DNA of 64,000 nucleotides from Bacillota bacterium (GCA_029224465.1 JAQXUQ010000010.1:90427-154426), one strand, 5' to 3'. Shown: positions 7,899-16,089, counted from the stretch's first letter. Program-made: numbers and translations. Notes: generated by a model from the letters alone, not told the origin.

Positions 7899-9530
7899 TT
7901 ATTCCGCTTTCTGAAAATGCTCTTTGGCAAATTCCATATCCTGTACGAATTCGGCGGTACCGACATAGTTACCATCCGCGTCCCGGACCGCCATATAGGT
8001 TACAAGCATGGTCTTTCCGCCCTTTTCCATCCAGACGGGAACGCTGTCTCTTCTGCCCTCCCGGAAATCTTCAATGATCCGGCGGACCATCGGCTCGATT
8101 TTAGGCGGATGGCAGGAGAAGACTTCGCGGTCAATTGCCATGCCCGGACGTTTGAATACCTTCGGTCCTTCATTGAAGAACCGGTTGATATTGTCCGCGT
8201 CGACAAAACTGATTTCCAAAGGGATCGTGTTCAGCAGAGCCCGCAGCTGGTCCGGTGTCATGTGTCCGCCCGGTAAAACAATCTCGCCGCTGCCCGATGA
8301 CGCGGAAACAGAGGATCCCGCTTTCTCCGCTTCGCTCCAGACTTCCCCGGTCACGCCAAAGCATACCGCATAGTCCTTCGCGTCCCGATAAATCTCTTTC
8401 CATTCCTCTTCCGAGAAATAGACCGCACAGATCGGGAACAGAATATTCTGCTCTTTATAAATCATTTCGCCGGCGCGCGTCAAAACCGCGTCCAGCCTCT
8501 CAAACCATGCGTCGTCACGATCCGCGCTTTTGAACAAATCTCCCAGCGCATCCCGGATCTCATCGTCTACGGACCACATAACATTGGACGGTCCGGAAAT
8601 ATCATATTTCACTTTCAGGAGCGGATAGAGAAGATCGCCTTTCTTCGCATAGTGGACGGAAAGATCACGGATCTTTGAAACAAGGGAAAGATCCTTTGTC
8701 TTCTTATATTCGTCCAGAAGTGCGGTGAGTGCGTTGTTTTCACGCGTCAGTGTCTGCAGCGGGTGTCCCTGCTCAGCTTCCAGTGCTGCCGCCTTCGCGT
8801 TCTTGTCTATGTACGGGTTTGCTGCCGGGTTCGCAGTCTTGTCTGCGTGCAGGCCCGCCGCCGGGTTCGCAGTCCTGTCTGCGTGCAGGCCCGCCGCCGG
8901 GTTTACGTTCTCATGCGCAGACGCGGAAGATTCCGCCTTGTCTTTCCGTTTCAGTCTCTGCATCAGCAGCGACTGCTGCACGGCTTTTTCCGCATTTTCA
9001 ATCTGTTCCTGCTTCGTTGCTCCATGAAACAGAGCGGAATGAATGTCACAGAGCTTCTGTACTTCTGTAACCGGCATGCCTTCCTGCATCAGTGCCTGCT
9101 CGGCCTTCATGATTTCTGCCGCATCAACCGCCTGGAACTTTTCCACAAAATCGGCGCGGACACTTTCAAGATCTTCACCGTCCGCGAGCCGGCGAAGGTA
9201 CCCTTTGAGCTGTTCCAGACGTTCCCGGGATTCCGGATCCTCCTGCAGTTTTGCGCGGGGCATGGGAACCGGCTTATTGTCCGGTATCTGAATAGCAGGC
9301 ATTTCGCCTGTCAGCTCAAAGCCATTGGAAAGAAGTGCCGTGACAACATCCGTCATCGGAATATTCTTCAGCTTCGCTCCTTTGGGGATTGTCATTATTT
9401 TGCCGGCAGACATCAGCATGGGCTTTTTCGTGATTTCCGTGAAGCCAAGCTTTGCCATTATCTGTATCAGTTCAGGATATTCCTGTGTAAGTTCATATAC
9501 GGTACGGTTAAGATCAATTCTCTTTGCCAT
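7899..9530 (-). CDS. DUF1858-DUF438-hemerythrin-PAS protein
   Basis: A 543-residue cytoplasmic multidomain protein. Residues 4-62 are DUF1858 (VYELTQEYPELIQIMAKLGF); about 80-195 are DUF438 (KGYLRRLADGEDLESVRADF); about 250-385 are a hemerythrin-like bundle expected to hold a di-iron centre; about 430-540 are a PAS domain with the FSCHPPK segment usual in this family. Such proteins are tied to nitric-oxide or oxygen responses in anaerobes, but catalysis is unproven. A repetitive linker of three 12-residue units joins DUF438 to the hemerythrin domain. AAGGAGG precedes the start. The promoter has a Crp/Fnr-type palindrome, and the adjacent Crp/Fnr protein is the likely regulator. Confidence 0.88.
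   Translation of the reverse strand: MAKRIDLNRTVYELTQEYPELIQIMAKLGFTEITKKPMLMSAGKIMTIPKGAKLKNIPMTDVVTALLSNGFELTGEMPAIQIPDNKPVPMPRAKLQEDPESRERLEQLKGYLRRLADGEDLESVRADFVEKFQAVDAAEIMKAEQALMQEGMPVTEVQKLCDIHSALFHGATKQEQIENAEKAVQQSLLMQRLKRKDKAESSASAHENVNPAAGLHADRTANPAAGLHADKTANPAANPYIDKNAKAAALEAEQGHPLQTLTRENNALTALLDEYKKTKDLSLVSKIRDLSVHYAKKGDLLYPLLKVKYDISGPSNVMWSVDDEIRDALGDLFKSADRDDAWFERLDAVLTRAGEMIYKEQNILFPICAVYFSEEEWKEIYRDAKDYAVCFGVTGEVWSEAEKAGSSVSASSGSGEIVLPGGHMTPDQLRALLNTIPLEISFVDADNINRFFNEGPKVFKRPGMAIDREVFSCHPPKIEPMVRRIIEDFREGRRDSVPVWMEKGGKTMLVTYMAVRDADGNYVGTAEFVQDMEFAKEHFQKAE
8785..8892 (-). repeat. 36-bp tandem repeat encoding a 12-residue linker repeat
   Basis: Two nearly identical 36-bp units (8821-8856 and 8857-8892, two differences) and a diverged third (8785-8820) are in frame within the DUF438 gene. 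They encode NPAAGLHADRTA, NPAAGLHADKTA and NPAANPYIDKNA. The unit length keeps the frame, so copy number could vary between strains without breaking the protein. Confidence 0.9.
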
Positions 9531-9561
9531 TTCTTCGTCCTCCTTGTTACGTTCTGAGAGT

Positions 9562-9605
9562 GTTATATCATGGGACGTCCGGCAAATATGTTGTCAGGAC
9601 AACAT
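9562..9605 (-). promoter_or_regulatory. Promoter with Crp/Fnr-type operator before the DUF438 gene
   Basis: On the minus strand the -10 TATAAC spans 9562-9567 with no good -35. ATGTTGTC-AG-GACAACAT (9588-9605) is an 8-bp perfect inverted repeat that also reads TGTTG-N6-CAACA, the half-site spacing of Crp/Fnr proteins. Its centre is 34.5 bp from the downstream end of the -10, that is about -41.5 from the predicted start, the class II activator position. Confidence 0.65.
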
Positions 9606-9644
9606 TTGTGCGAATAACTTGAGTTTATGTGCCGGCCGGAGTTT

Positions 9645-9809
9645 ATGCAATACGCCAAAACTGTATCGCATTGTATTGATATTTAAAGACATTTCTATCG
9701 CACATCGCGGTATTGCCTAGATCCGGGCCGAATCCAGACAATAGACTCCGTGCCTTGTCAAATGTCTTGGATTATCTATGCAAATCTATGCCCACCGCCG
9801 TTATTTCAT
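9645..9809. repeat. Structured intergenic repeat, copy B
   Basis: Same spacing as copy A: GCAATACGC at 9647, TTGATATT..AAGAC at 9676-9690, GTATTGCCT at 9710-9718, CAGACAAT at 9735-9742, GTCTTGGATT at 9764-9773, ATGCAAA at 9778-9784. The outer pair ATGCAATA (9645-9652) and TATTTCAT (9802-9809) falls at the same offset as in copy A with one mismatch. The rest of 9610-9911 shows no gene. Confidence 0.7.
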
Positions 9810-9911
9810 TGGACAGGCCGCCGCTGGCGGCATAAAAGACATATCAAGGGTGGAAATGCAGTTTGGAAGGTACGCCGCGGCAAGTAAAACCGGTCGTCCT
9901 GCAAATCACGA

Positions 9912-9949
9912 AAGCTGCAGCTCCGAAAACATCTCCGGAGCGGCAGCTT
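9912..9949 (-). terminator. Probable terminator after the glutaredoxin-like gene
   Basis: Arms 9912-9925 and 9936-9949 pair over 14 bp with one mismatch (AAGCTGC...GCAGCTT). The following U-run on the minus strand is weak (TTTCG), so it may be a less efficient or bidirectional terminator. Confidence 0.5.
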
Positions 9950-10000
9950 CGCTAATTCTTCTTATAAAGCAATATTGCAACGATAAGGTGGCGCTGCGTC

Positions 10001-10279
10001 TTACGCCATCGCAGCTTCGAGCACCTGCTTTACATGCGCCTTGCACTCGTCATACTTCTCGCCGACATGTGCCTCATAGATCTTGTCCTTCCCGATAAAC
10101 ATGGACGGGCAAGCCATATAATCGTACTCGTTCGCGATTTCCGGATGCTCCATCTCATTGATTTCTTCAAATTCCACCTTTGCGTATTCCGGATTCTCCG
10201 AAACCAGCTCCTTCAGCGCCTTTCTTGCCTGCGCGCAGTAGGGGCATCCTGTGATGACAAATACTGTGACTTTTTTCAT
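10001..10279 (-). CDS. Glutaredoxin/thioredoxin-fold protein
   Basis: A 92-residue thioredoxin-fold protein with a glutaredoxin-type CPYC active site at residues 12-15 (FVITGCPYCAQARK) and the cis-proline region YMACPSMFIG. It probably reduces disulfides or acts as an electron donor in the cytoplasm; the specific reductant and target are not visible. The length and lack of a signal peptide fit a soluble glutaredoxin. It is transcribed alone, divergent from the HAD gene, with a GGAAAGAGG site upstream of the ATG. A hairpin about 50 nt downstream probably ends the transcript. NrdH or a thioredoxin-family paralogue are alternatives. Confidence 0.85.
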   Translation of the reverse strand: MKKVTVFVITGCPYCAQARKALKELVSENPEYAKVEFEEINEMEHPEIANEYDYMACPSMFIGKDKIYEAHVGEKYDECKAHVKQVLEAAMA

Positions 10280-10307
10280 ACTTGTTTACCTCTTTCCTAT
10301 TATTTTC

Positions 10308-10336
10308 TTGCGTTTGCCTGACACTTTTACTATGAT
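10308..10336 (+). promoter_or_regulatory. Promoter of the HAD phosphatase gene
   Basis: TTGCGT (10308-10313), a 17-nt spacer and TATGAT (10331-10336), with a leader of about 30 nt before the ATG at 10374. Confidence 0.55.
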
Positions 10337-10373
10337 GGTCAGAAACAGAGCTGTAACAAATGAAAGGATAGCT

Positions 10374-11039
10374 ATGATCAGCAATATTATACTCGATGTT
10401 GACGGCACAATCTGGGACAGCGCGCCGCAGGTTACAAATGCCTGGAACGAAGTGCTTGCCGCGCACAGAGACCTCACGAATCTGGTGCTTACCGTCAGTG
10501 ATACTTATTCCCAGATGGGCAAAACAATGACCGACATCGCGCTAAGCCTTTTCCCCGCGGTTTCCGATACGGAGCGTGCGCTCCTCATGGACGAGTGCAT
10601 GTCGCATGAAAATGAATATCTTTCGGCGCACCCCGGCGTAATTTATCCCGGATTAAAAGAGACGGTGCATGCCATGATCTCGTCCAGAACAAACCCTTGC
10701 CGCTTCTATATCGTCAGCAACTGCCAGGAAGGATATATCGAGGCAATGCTTGCCGATAAGGAGATGGCGGAAATGATTACGGATTATGATTGTTTCGGCA
10801 GGACGAAGCTGCCGAAAGGAGACACCATCCGCATCCTGATGGAACGCAATCATCTGAGTCAAAGCACCTGTCTGTACCTCGGCGACACGCGGATGGACGA
10901 AATTGCCGCGGACAAGGCGGGAATTCCTTTTATTCACGTTTCCTACGGTTTTGGCAGCGCGCAGCACCCGGCGGCTGTTATAAGCGATATCCGGGAACTG
11001 CCTGAAGCGGTTCGGACAGTATCCGGCAAGGGTGCGTGA
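10374..11039 (+). CDS. HAD superfamily hydrolase (phosphoglycolate-phosphatase-like)
   Basis: A 221-residue haloacid-dehalogenase-fold phosphatase. Motif I is LDVDGTIWDS, with the nucleophile and acid Asp residues; motif II is SNCQEGY; the motif III lysine is in KLPKGDT; motif IV is YLGDTRMDEIAADKAG. A helical cap lies between motifs I and II, as in subfamily IA (Gph/PGMB-like). Substrate is unknown; small phosphorylated metabolites are usual. The start at 10374 has AAAGGA 7 nt upstream, and the longer frame from 10251 overlaps the opposite gene. It converges on the hisA-like gene. Confidence 0.88.
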   Translation: MISNIILDVDGTIWDSAPQVTNAWNEVLAAHRDLTNLVLTVSDTYSQMGKTMTDIALSLFPAVSDTERALLMDECMSHENEYLSAHPGVIYPGLKETVHAMISSRTNPCRFYIVSNCQEGYIEAMLADKEMAEMITDYDCFGRTKLPKGDTIRILMERNHLSQSTCLYLGDTRMDEIAADKAGIPFIHVSYGFGSAQHPAAVISDIRELPEAVRTVSGKGA

Positions 11040-11073
11040 TCCGGACAAGTTACGCACGCCGCAGATCGCTAAA

Positions 11074-11096
11074 TCTCCCCCCGCAGTGCCGGGAGA
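11074..11096 (-). terminator. Weak convergent terminator between the HAD and hisA-like genes
   Basis: TCTCCC (11074-11079) pairs with GGGAGA (11091-11096). On the minus strand a short TTTA follows. The stem abuts the hisA-like stop codon; a modest call. Confidence 0.35.
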
Positions 11097-11097
11097 C

Positions 11098-11976
11098 TCA
11101 GCTGTCTGCCCGGCGGACCAGCTCGTCCAGCGGCAGATTTCCTCCGAAAATATCGAGAGCGCTGCCGACCGTGACATCCATCCTTCCCGATGACAGCCTT
11201 TTAATTTCATCCAGATCGGAAGCCGCGTGTACACCTCCCGCGTAAGTAACCGGAAAACCGCTCTTTCTCTGCCATTCTCCCAGCATCGTAACAAGCGGTT
11301 TCTCAATACCGGAACGTTTCCCCTCTACATCCGCGGCATGAATCAGAAATTCATCACACTTCTGCGAAAGTCTGTCCAGCAGGCCGTCTTCTATTGTCCT
11401 CTTTGAAAGAATCATCTCCGTACGCTTCTGCCATCTGTCTGTCACGACGGCATATCGCGGCGCATCTTCCTCCGCGCAGTTCTCTCCGGTACAGTGCGCG
11501 GAGATGCTTCTGCAGGAAAGATCCAGAACCAGCCTCTTTCTGCCGACCGCGGCAAGCATTTCCGCAAGGCGCTCTTCATCCAGCTTCCCGTCCCGGAAAA
11601 CATACGAAGTGACAATGACATGGGAAGCGCCGGCATCCAGAAAACCGCCCGCGTTTCGGGGCGTAATGCCGCCTCCGACCTGCATTCCCATAGGATAGGC
11701 GCGCAGAGAAGAAAGCGCCTGCTGCCGGTCCAGCTCATACATGGCGGGATCCGCAGAGGCGCTGTTCAAAAGTATGATATGTCCGCCGGAAAGCCTCTTT
11801 TGTCTGTAAAGATCCGCGTACCAGGCGGCATCTTTTCCGGATACAAAATTCTGCTGCGCACGGCTTTCGGATTCCGCCCCGGTCAGAGATGCATTCCCGT
11901 CACGAAGCGTACCACCGACGATCTGCTTCACTTTCCCGTTATGAATATCAATACAAGGTCTGATTTTCATACGCAT
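11098..11976 (-). CDS. hisA: HisA, eukaryotic-type (HIS6-like) ProFAR isomerase
   Basis: Phosphoribosylformimino-5-aminoimidazole carboxamide ribotide isomerase, histidine pathway step 4, a TIM barrel. The 292-residue length exceeds the roughly 245 of ordinary bacterial HisA and matches the HIS6-like clade. First catalytic Asp is in PCIDIHNGKV; the second is in RLVLDLSCR. Phosphate-binding segments MQVGGGITPRN and VTVGSALDIFGG are present. No other his gene is in the window; it follows dapB by 40 nt and may be cotranscribed. The ribosome binding site is weak, so ATG 11976 or ATG 11970 is possible. Clade assignment rests on length and segments I recognise, not an alignment. Confidence 0.85.
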   Translation of the reverse strand: MRMKIRPCIDIHNGKVKQIVGGTLRDGNASLTGAESESRAQQNFVSGKDAAWYADLYRQKRLSGGHIILLNSASADPAMYELDRQQALSSLRAYPMGMQVGGGITPRNAGGFLDAGASHVIVTSYVFRDGKLDEERLAEMLAAVGRKRLVLDLSCRSISAHCTGENCAEEDAPRYAVVTDRWQKRTEMILSKRTIEDGLLDRLSQKCDEFLIHAADVEGKRSGIEKPLVTMLGEWQRKSGFPVTYAGGVHAASDLDEIKRLSSGRMDVTVGSALDIFGGNLPLDELVRRADS

Positions 11977-12016
11977 TCAAATTATATGCCGCCGGCGGAC
12001 TATGCCGGCAGATGCT

Positions 12017-12772
12017 TTATGCAAGAACATCCTGCATGTCATAGAGGCCCGCAGGCTTGCCCGAAAGGAATTTCGCAGCAGCGACCGCCCCTTTTCCGAA
12101 AATCGCGCGGCTGTACGCTCTGTGGGAAAAGGTTACAACTTCGTCTTCTCCGGCGAAAATCACATCGTGATCCCCCGGAATCGTGCCTCCGCGGATAGCG
12201 GAAATACCGATCTCCTTCTGCGGGCGCGCTTCTCTTCTGCCGCTTCGGTCATAAACATACGCATAGGGCTCCGGGAGAGCTTCGTTGACGGCATCCGCCA
12301 GCGCAATTGCCGTTCCGCTGGGCGCGTCCAGTTTCTGGTTGTGATGTTTTTCCAGGATCTCGATATCAAAGCCGGCAGCCGCCAGCTTGGGTGCCGCTTC
12401 CTTCAGAATATTCAGCAGCAGATTGATCCCGACGGACATATTTGCCGAGCGCAGGACCGGGATAACCTTCGAAGCATCACGCAGATGGGTCAGCTGATCC
12501 GCAGAAAGGCCTGTTGTGCAGATGACTGCAGGGAGCCTTTTGGAGACGCAGTAGTCAATTACATGATCTGTCACTTTGCTGTTTGAAAAATCAACAAGGA
12601 CGTCTCCCTGTTCGGTGACTTCCTCCAGTGTTTTGTAAAGCGGAAAGTCCGAAGGTGCGTTCTGGAACGCGTCGACGCCCGCGACAATCACCGCATCTTC
12701 ATCTTTCCCTACAATATCTGTGATCATACGGCCCATGCGGCCGCAGGCGCCATGCAGTATAATTTTCGTCAT
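12017..12772 (-). CDS. dapB: 4-Hydroxy-tetrahydrodipicolinate reductase
   Basis: This enzyme reduces the product of DapA with NAD(P)H in the lysine/diaminopimelate pathway. The 251-residue protein shows the dinucleotide-binding loop LHGACGRMGRM, the catalytic EKHHNQKLDAPSGTA segment, and the substrate-binding C-terminal domain (ISAIRGGTIPGDHDV). ATG 12772 is preferred because GGAG lies 5 nt upstream; an in-frame GTG at 12778 overlaps that site. The gene follows dapA by 47 nt on the same strand, so the two form a lysine-branch unit separate from the aspartokinase operon at the left end. Confidence 0.96.
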   Translation of the reverse strand: MTKIILHGACGRMGRMITDIVGKDEDAVIVAGVDAFQNAPSDFPLYKTLEEVTEQGDVLVDFSNSKVTDHVIDYCVSKRLPAVICTTGLSADQLTHLRDASKVIPVLRSANMSVGINLLLNILKEAAPKLAAAGFDIEILEKHHNQKLDAPSGTAIALADAVNEALPEPYAYVYDRSGRREARPQKEIGISAIRGGTIPGDHDVIFAGEDEVVTFSHRAYSRAIFGKGAVAAAKFLSGKPAGLYDMQDVLA

Positions 12773-12819
12773 AGTCACTCCATTGATGATTTGCTGTGGC
12801 CGTCCGGGACAACCGCGGC

Positions 12820-13713
12820 TTAAATCAGGCCGAACGCCTCCATCGCTTTTTTCAGTTCCTGCGCTGCGTCCTCTGACATTTCCGTCAGAGGCATGCGCAG
12901 AGGTCCTGCATTGAAGCCAAGGAGATTAACCGCTTTCTTGACAGGAATCGGGTTGACCTCGCTGAACAGATTCTTAAACAGCGCGTGCGTATCTCTCTGC
13001 AGCTTTGCGGCTCCCGCAATATCTCCCGCAAAGAACTTCGCGCAAAGGTCATGCATCGCCTGCGGAGCAATATTGGAAACAACCGAAATGACGCCCAGAC
13101 CGCCCATCGACATGAGAGGGACAACCTGATCATCGTTGCCTGAATAAAGCTCGATCTTACCATCCGTATCCGTCATCAGTTCGACAATCTGGCTGATATT
13201 TCCGGACGCTTCCTTGATTCCTGTAATGTTCGGAACATCCTTGACAAGTCTTGCGACCGTTGCCGGCAGAATGTTTCCGCCCGTTCGCGACGGCACATTA
13301 TACAGGATGATGTCTGTGTCCGGCACTTCCTGCGCCACCGAGCGGAAATGGCGGTACATACCTTCCTGTGTTCCCTTGTTATAATACGGAGTCACAAGAA
13401 GCAGCGCGTCCGCGCCGTATCCGGCCACCTCACGGGAAAGCTCGATTGCGGTTCTCGTGCAGTTGGAGCCGGTTCCCGCGATGACCGGAACTCTTTTCTT
13501 CACGTAGTCGATGACAAAACGGCAGGCAGCCAGATGCTCCTCTTCGGTCATGGTTGCCGCTTCTCCTGTAGATCCGCAGACAACAATCGCGTCCGTACCG
13601 TGTTCAATCTGATAATCAATCAGATCCGCAAAAACATCATAATTTATTGTTTTGCCCGCGTCATCATGAAAAGGTGTAATGATGGCAACCGCGGCGCCCT
13701 TGAATACTGACAT
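12820..13713 (-). CDS. dapA: 4-Hydroxy-tetrahydrodipicolinate synthase
   Basis: Condenses pyruvate with aspartate semialdehyde, the committed step to diaminopimelate and lysine. The 297-residue (beta/alpha)8 enzyme carries VVCGSTGEAATMTEEEH, the catalytic Tyr in VTPYYNKGTQEGMYRHF, and the Schiff-base Lys in TGIKEASGNISQ. The family is a tetramer often inhibited by lysine. The ATG at 13713 is set by AGGTGA 5 nt upstream; an earlier in-frame start at 13731 would overlap that site. It is the first gene of dapA-dapB and has its own promoter at 13743-13771. No lysine riboswitch is visible in the short leader. Confidence 0.97.
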   Translation of the reverse strand: MSVFKGAAVAIITPFHDDAGKTINYDVFADLIDYQIEHGTDAIVVCGSTGEAATMTEEEHLAACRFVIDYVKKRVPVIAGTGSNCTRTAIELSREVAGYGADALLLVTPYYNKGTQEGMYRHFRSVAQEVPDTDIILYNVPSRTGGNILPATVARLVKDVPNITGIKEASGNISQIVELMTDTDGKIELYSGNDDQVVPLMSMGGLGVISVVSNIAPQAMHDLCAKFFAGDIAGAAKLQRDTHALFKNLFSEVNPIPVKKAVNLLGFNAGPLRMPLTEMSEDAAQELKKAMEAFGLI

Positions 13714-13742
13714 ATCGTCACCTCGCAGCATATATTTAGTTT

Positions 13743-13771
13743 AACTTATCACTTTTTACGGGGATTGTAAA
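13743..13771 (-). promoter_or_regulatory. Promoter of dapA-dapB
   Basis: On the minus strand TTTACA (13766-13771), 17 nt, TAAGTT (13743-13748). The leader is only about 25 nt, which excludes a lysine riboswitch. Confidence 0.6.
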
Positions 13772-13888
13772 TTACGGGAATGGAGCTTTTCCGGCGTAAT
13801 AAAAAGAAGCCTGACCGGCGCCGCAGAGCAGGTTTCCCGAATCCTTCCTGGGAATCCTGATGACATGCGGGGTGCTGCCCGGCACCTG

Positions 13889-13917
13889 TAGACTTTCCCG
13901 TATGCACCCGTTACAAT
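13889..13917 (+). promoter_or_regulatory. Promoter of the DUF6020 gene
   Basis: TAGACT (13889-13894), a 17-nt spacer and TACAAT (13912-13917). The predicted start leaves a leader of about 16 nt with GGAGG before ATG 13940. Confidence 0.55.
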
Positions 13918-13939
13918 GGGGAAAGATACGGAGGTCTTT

Positions 13940-15772
13940 ATGTTGTTCGTGAAATCTCATTTAAAATTTCATTCCGTTCTGCACGCGTTTCTTTCGGCGT
14001 GCGCTGTTTCCATCGCCGGACAAATGAGCAGCAGGAGCCTTATTCCTGCGCTGGTTCTTCCGGCACTGATTCTTCTTTTTTATTCCGTCTACCGTTTCTT
14101 CGGACATTCTGCCACACCCGGCAGTTCCGCGGCCTCCGGACATGAAATTGTTTCTTTTGATCTTGTAAGCCTTCTGTTCGCCGCATGTTTCTGCGCATAT
14201 GGACGGAAACGCTATACCGGGAGCTTCCGTTCCCCGCTTTTCAAGGCGGCGGCACTCGGTATTGTTTTCGCGGGCATGTTTCTTCTTGCGCGCGTACTGC
14301 TTCTGCTGCTTTTCTCTCTCTTGCCAGGAGACACGAAAGACAAGGCAGCCGCCGCGCCTGCCGGAAGCCCCCTGAGAGAATTCGTACGGAAGCATATCGC
14401 AGGCATAACGTTCGTTCTATGTGTGCTCTTCGATCTTCCCTATTTTCTTTACGAGTATCCGGGTATCATTTCACCGGACGGCGTCAACCAGATCATGCAG
14501 ATCGTCGGTGTATCGCCATGGTCAAATCATCATCCTGTCGCGCATACACTGGTGATCTCTTTGTTTTACCATCTGGGAAGACTTTTCACAGAAGATATCA
14601 GCACAGCGATCAGTTTTTACACACTGTTTCAAATGCTCTTTCTGGCTTTCTGCTGCAGCGTGGCCATGCGGACGATCCGGCAGTTTTCGCGGCGCCTGTG
14701 CGTTTTGATTCCCTGCATGCTCTTTTTCAGCGTACTGCCGTTTATGAACGTCTTTTCGGTCTATGTGCTGAAAGATTCGTTCTTTTCCGGCGTATTCCTG
14801 CTGTTTTGCTGCAGTCTGCTGCGGCTTCTGCAAGACTGCGGGGAGAGTATCCGTAAAAGCATCACCGGATGGATCGTTTTCGGCATTCTTTCATTTTCGA
14901 TCTGCCTTCTGCGTTCCAACGGCTGGTACGCCTTCCTTGTTATGGCGCCGTTTCTGATCGCCGGCATGAAAGGACAGCGGAAAAAGCTTCTTCTGACAAT
15001 TCTGCCGGTCATTCTTCTTGCAGGCATCCTCCGGGGTCCCGTCATGCGTGCAGCCGGGGTAAGGCAGCCGGATACAATCGAATCCCTCTGCGTTCCCCTG
15101 CAGCAGGTATCCCGCGTCCTTGCTGACAAAAAGGAAATTTCAGAGGAACAGAAAGAGCTGCTCTCCCAGGTTGTTGACCTTGACGCTGTTCCTGCTCTCT
15201 ACAACGCGGGTTTTGCCGACAACATGAAAGAACTGGTACGCGCGGGCCATGAAGAATACCTTGACGGACATAAAGCGGAATTCTTCCGGCTCTGGCTGGA
15301 TCTCGGGCGCCGTTATCCCGGCATTTATCTTAGCGCGCTCGCGGACCTGACCGAAGGATACTGGTTCCCGGAAAACAATTATGAGACAGTTACAATTGAC
15401 GGGATTTTCGGAAATGACATCGGGCTGTCCTGGCAGCCGAAACTCGGCGGACCGTTTGTAAAGTTCAAAGAGATTTCTTTAAAGCTCGGCACTTTTGTTC
15501 CGGTTTATTCGCTGCTCTGGAGCGCGGGAACCTATACGTGGCTTCTTGTCATCTGCGCAGCGCTGCTGTTGGAAATGAATAAAACGCGTGCAGCCGGGCA
15601 GAAGGGGCTGCTCCTGTTCCTTCCTTGTTTTGCGCTGCTGCTCACGCTTTTTATTGCGGTGCCTTCCGCGTCGGAGTTCCGTTATGAGCTCCCGGTCGTA
15701 ATGGCATCCCCGCTGTTTATCGTATTCACATATAAAGGAGGAATTCCATGCGGTTATTCGCTGAAAAAGTAA
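13940..15772 (+). CDS. DUF6020 family polytopic membrane protein
   Basis: A 610-residue protein with about 12 hydrophobic segments. A conserved loop near residues 160-195 reads DLPYFLYEYPGIISPDG and SPWSNHHPVAHTL, the signature I associate with DUF6020, and an acidic Asp/Glu in the first loop is a typical GT-C glycosyltransferase feature. A soluble region near residues 380-500 lies between the last helices. Likely a lipid-linked-sugar transferase or related envelope enzyme; donor and acceptor are unknown. ATG 13940 has CGGAGG 7 nt upstream. It overlaps the next gene by 25 nt, and that gene's ribosome binding site lies inside it, so the two are probably coupled. Confidence 0.82.
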   Translation: MLFVKSHLKFHSVLHAFLSACAVSIAGQMSSRSLIPALVLPALILLFYSVYRFFGHSATPGSSAASGHEIVSFDLVSLLFAACFCAYGRKRYTGSFRSPLFKAAALGIVFAGMFLLARVLLLLLFSLLPGDTKDKAAAAPAGSPLREFVRKHIAGITFVLCVLFDLPYFLYEYPGIISPDGVNQIMQIVGVSPWSNHHPVAHTLVISLFYHLGRLFTEDISTAISFYTLFQMLFLAFCCSVAMRTIRQFSRRLCVLIPCMLFFSVLPFMNVFSVYVLKDSFFSGVFLLFCCSLLRLLQDCGESIRKSITGWIVFGILSFSICLLRSNGWYAFLVMAPFLIAGMKGQRKKLLLTILPVILLAGILRGPVMRAAGVRQPDTIESLCVPLQQVSRVLADKKEISEEQKELLSQVVDLDAVPALYNAGFADNMKELVRAGHEEYLDGHKAEFFRLWLDLGRRYPGIYLSALADLTEGYWFPENNYETVTIDGIFGNDIGLSWQPKLGGPFVKFKEISLKLGTFVPVYSLLWSAGTYTWLLVICAALLLEMNKTRAAGQKGLLLFLPCFALLLTLFIAVPSASEFRYELPVVMASPLFIVFTYKGGIPCGYSLKK

Positions 15773-16059
15773 AAATATTCGAAGCAAAGGGTCAAAAGAA
15801 TCAGTACAAAGAAGTGAAAAAGACACTCAGTGAAAAAGGCATCCGCTGCTACGGATCCGTCTGGCAGGATGAGCCGCCGGTCTGCGGGTGCGGCGCAAAG
15901 CTCGACAACCGCGACTTCGGGCCGAATGGCAGAATTGACCGCGATATCTATACAATCCGGGTGCTGAAGGAAGACGAAGCGGCAGCCTGCAGCATTGTAA
16001 AATCGCTGCTCCCGGACTACAAGCCTTATGTGAAAAGGGAAAACCAGCTTCACTTTTAA
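15748..16059 (+). CDS. Small unknown protein with a CxCG motif
   Basis: A 103-residue protein I do not recognise. It is mixed alpha/beta with a PVCGCGAKLD segment near residue 50 that could hold a metal or a reactive thiol, and a basic C-terminus. There is no signal peptide or membrane segment. The start has an excellent AAAGGAGG site embedded in the end of the DUF6020 gene, and the 25-nt overlap argues for coordinated translation. The peptide is well ordered in composition and not a shadow frame. Whether it works with the membrane protein is a guess from position. Confidence 0.75.
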   Translation: MRLFAEKVKIFEAKGQKNQYKEVKKTLSEKGIRCYGSVWQDEPPVCGCGAKLDNRDFGPNGRIDRDIYTIRVLKEDEAAACSIVKSLLPDYKPYVKRENQLHF

Positions 16060-16064
16060 GGCCT

Positions 16065-16089
16065 GCAGCCCCGGGGAGCTGCTGTTTTT
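16065..16089 (+). terminator. Terminator after the DUF6020 pair
   Basis: GCAGC (16065-16069) pairs with GCTGC (16078-16082) around a CCCGGG-rich core, followed by TGTTTTT. It overlaps the argS stop codon at 16088, so it sits at the convergent junction. Confidence 0.6.

Noticed and set aside
8785..8892. 36-bp repeats considered as a CRISPR array
   Set aside because: Units are directly adjacent without spacers and are in frame within the DUF438 gene.
11974..11992. TATAAT just before hisA as a promoter giving a leaderless mRNA
   Set aside because: No -35, and it may simply be AT-rich upstream sequence; not claimed.
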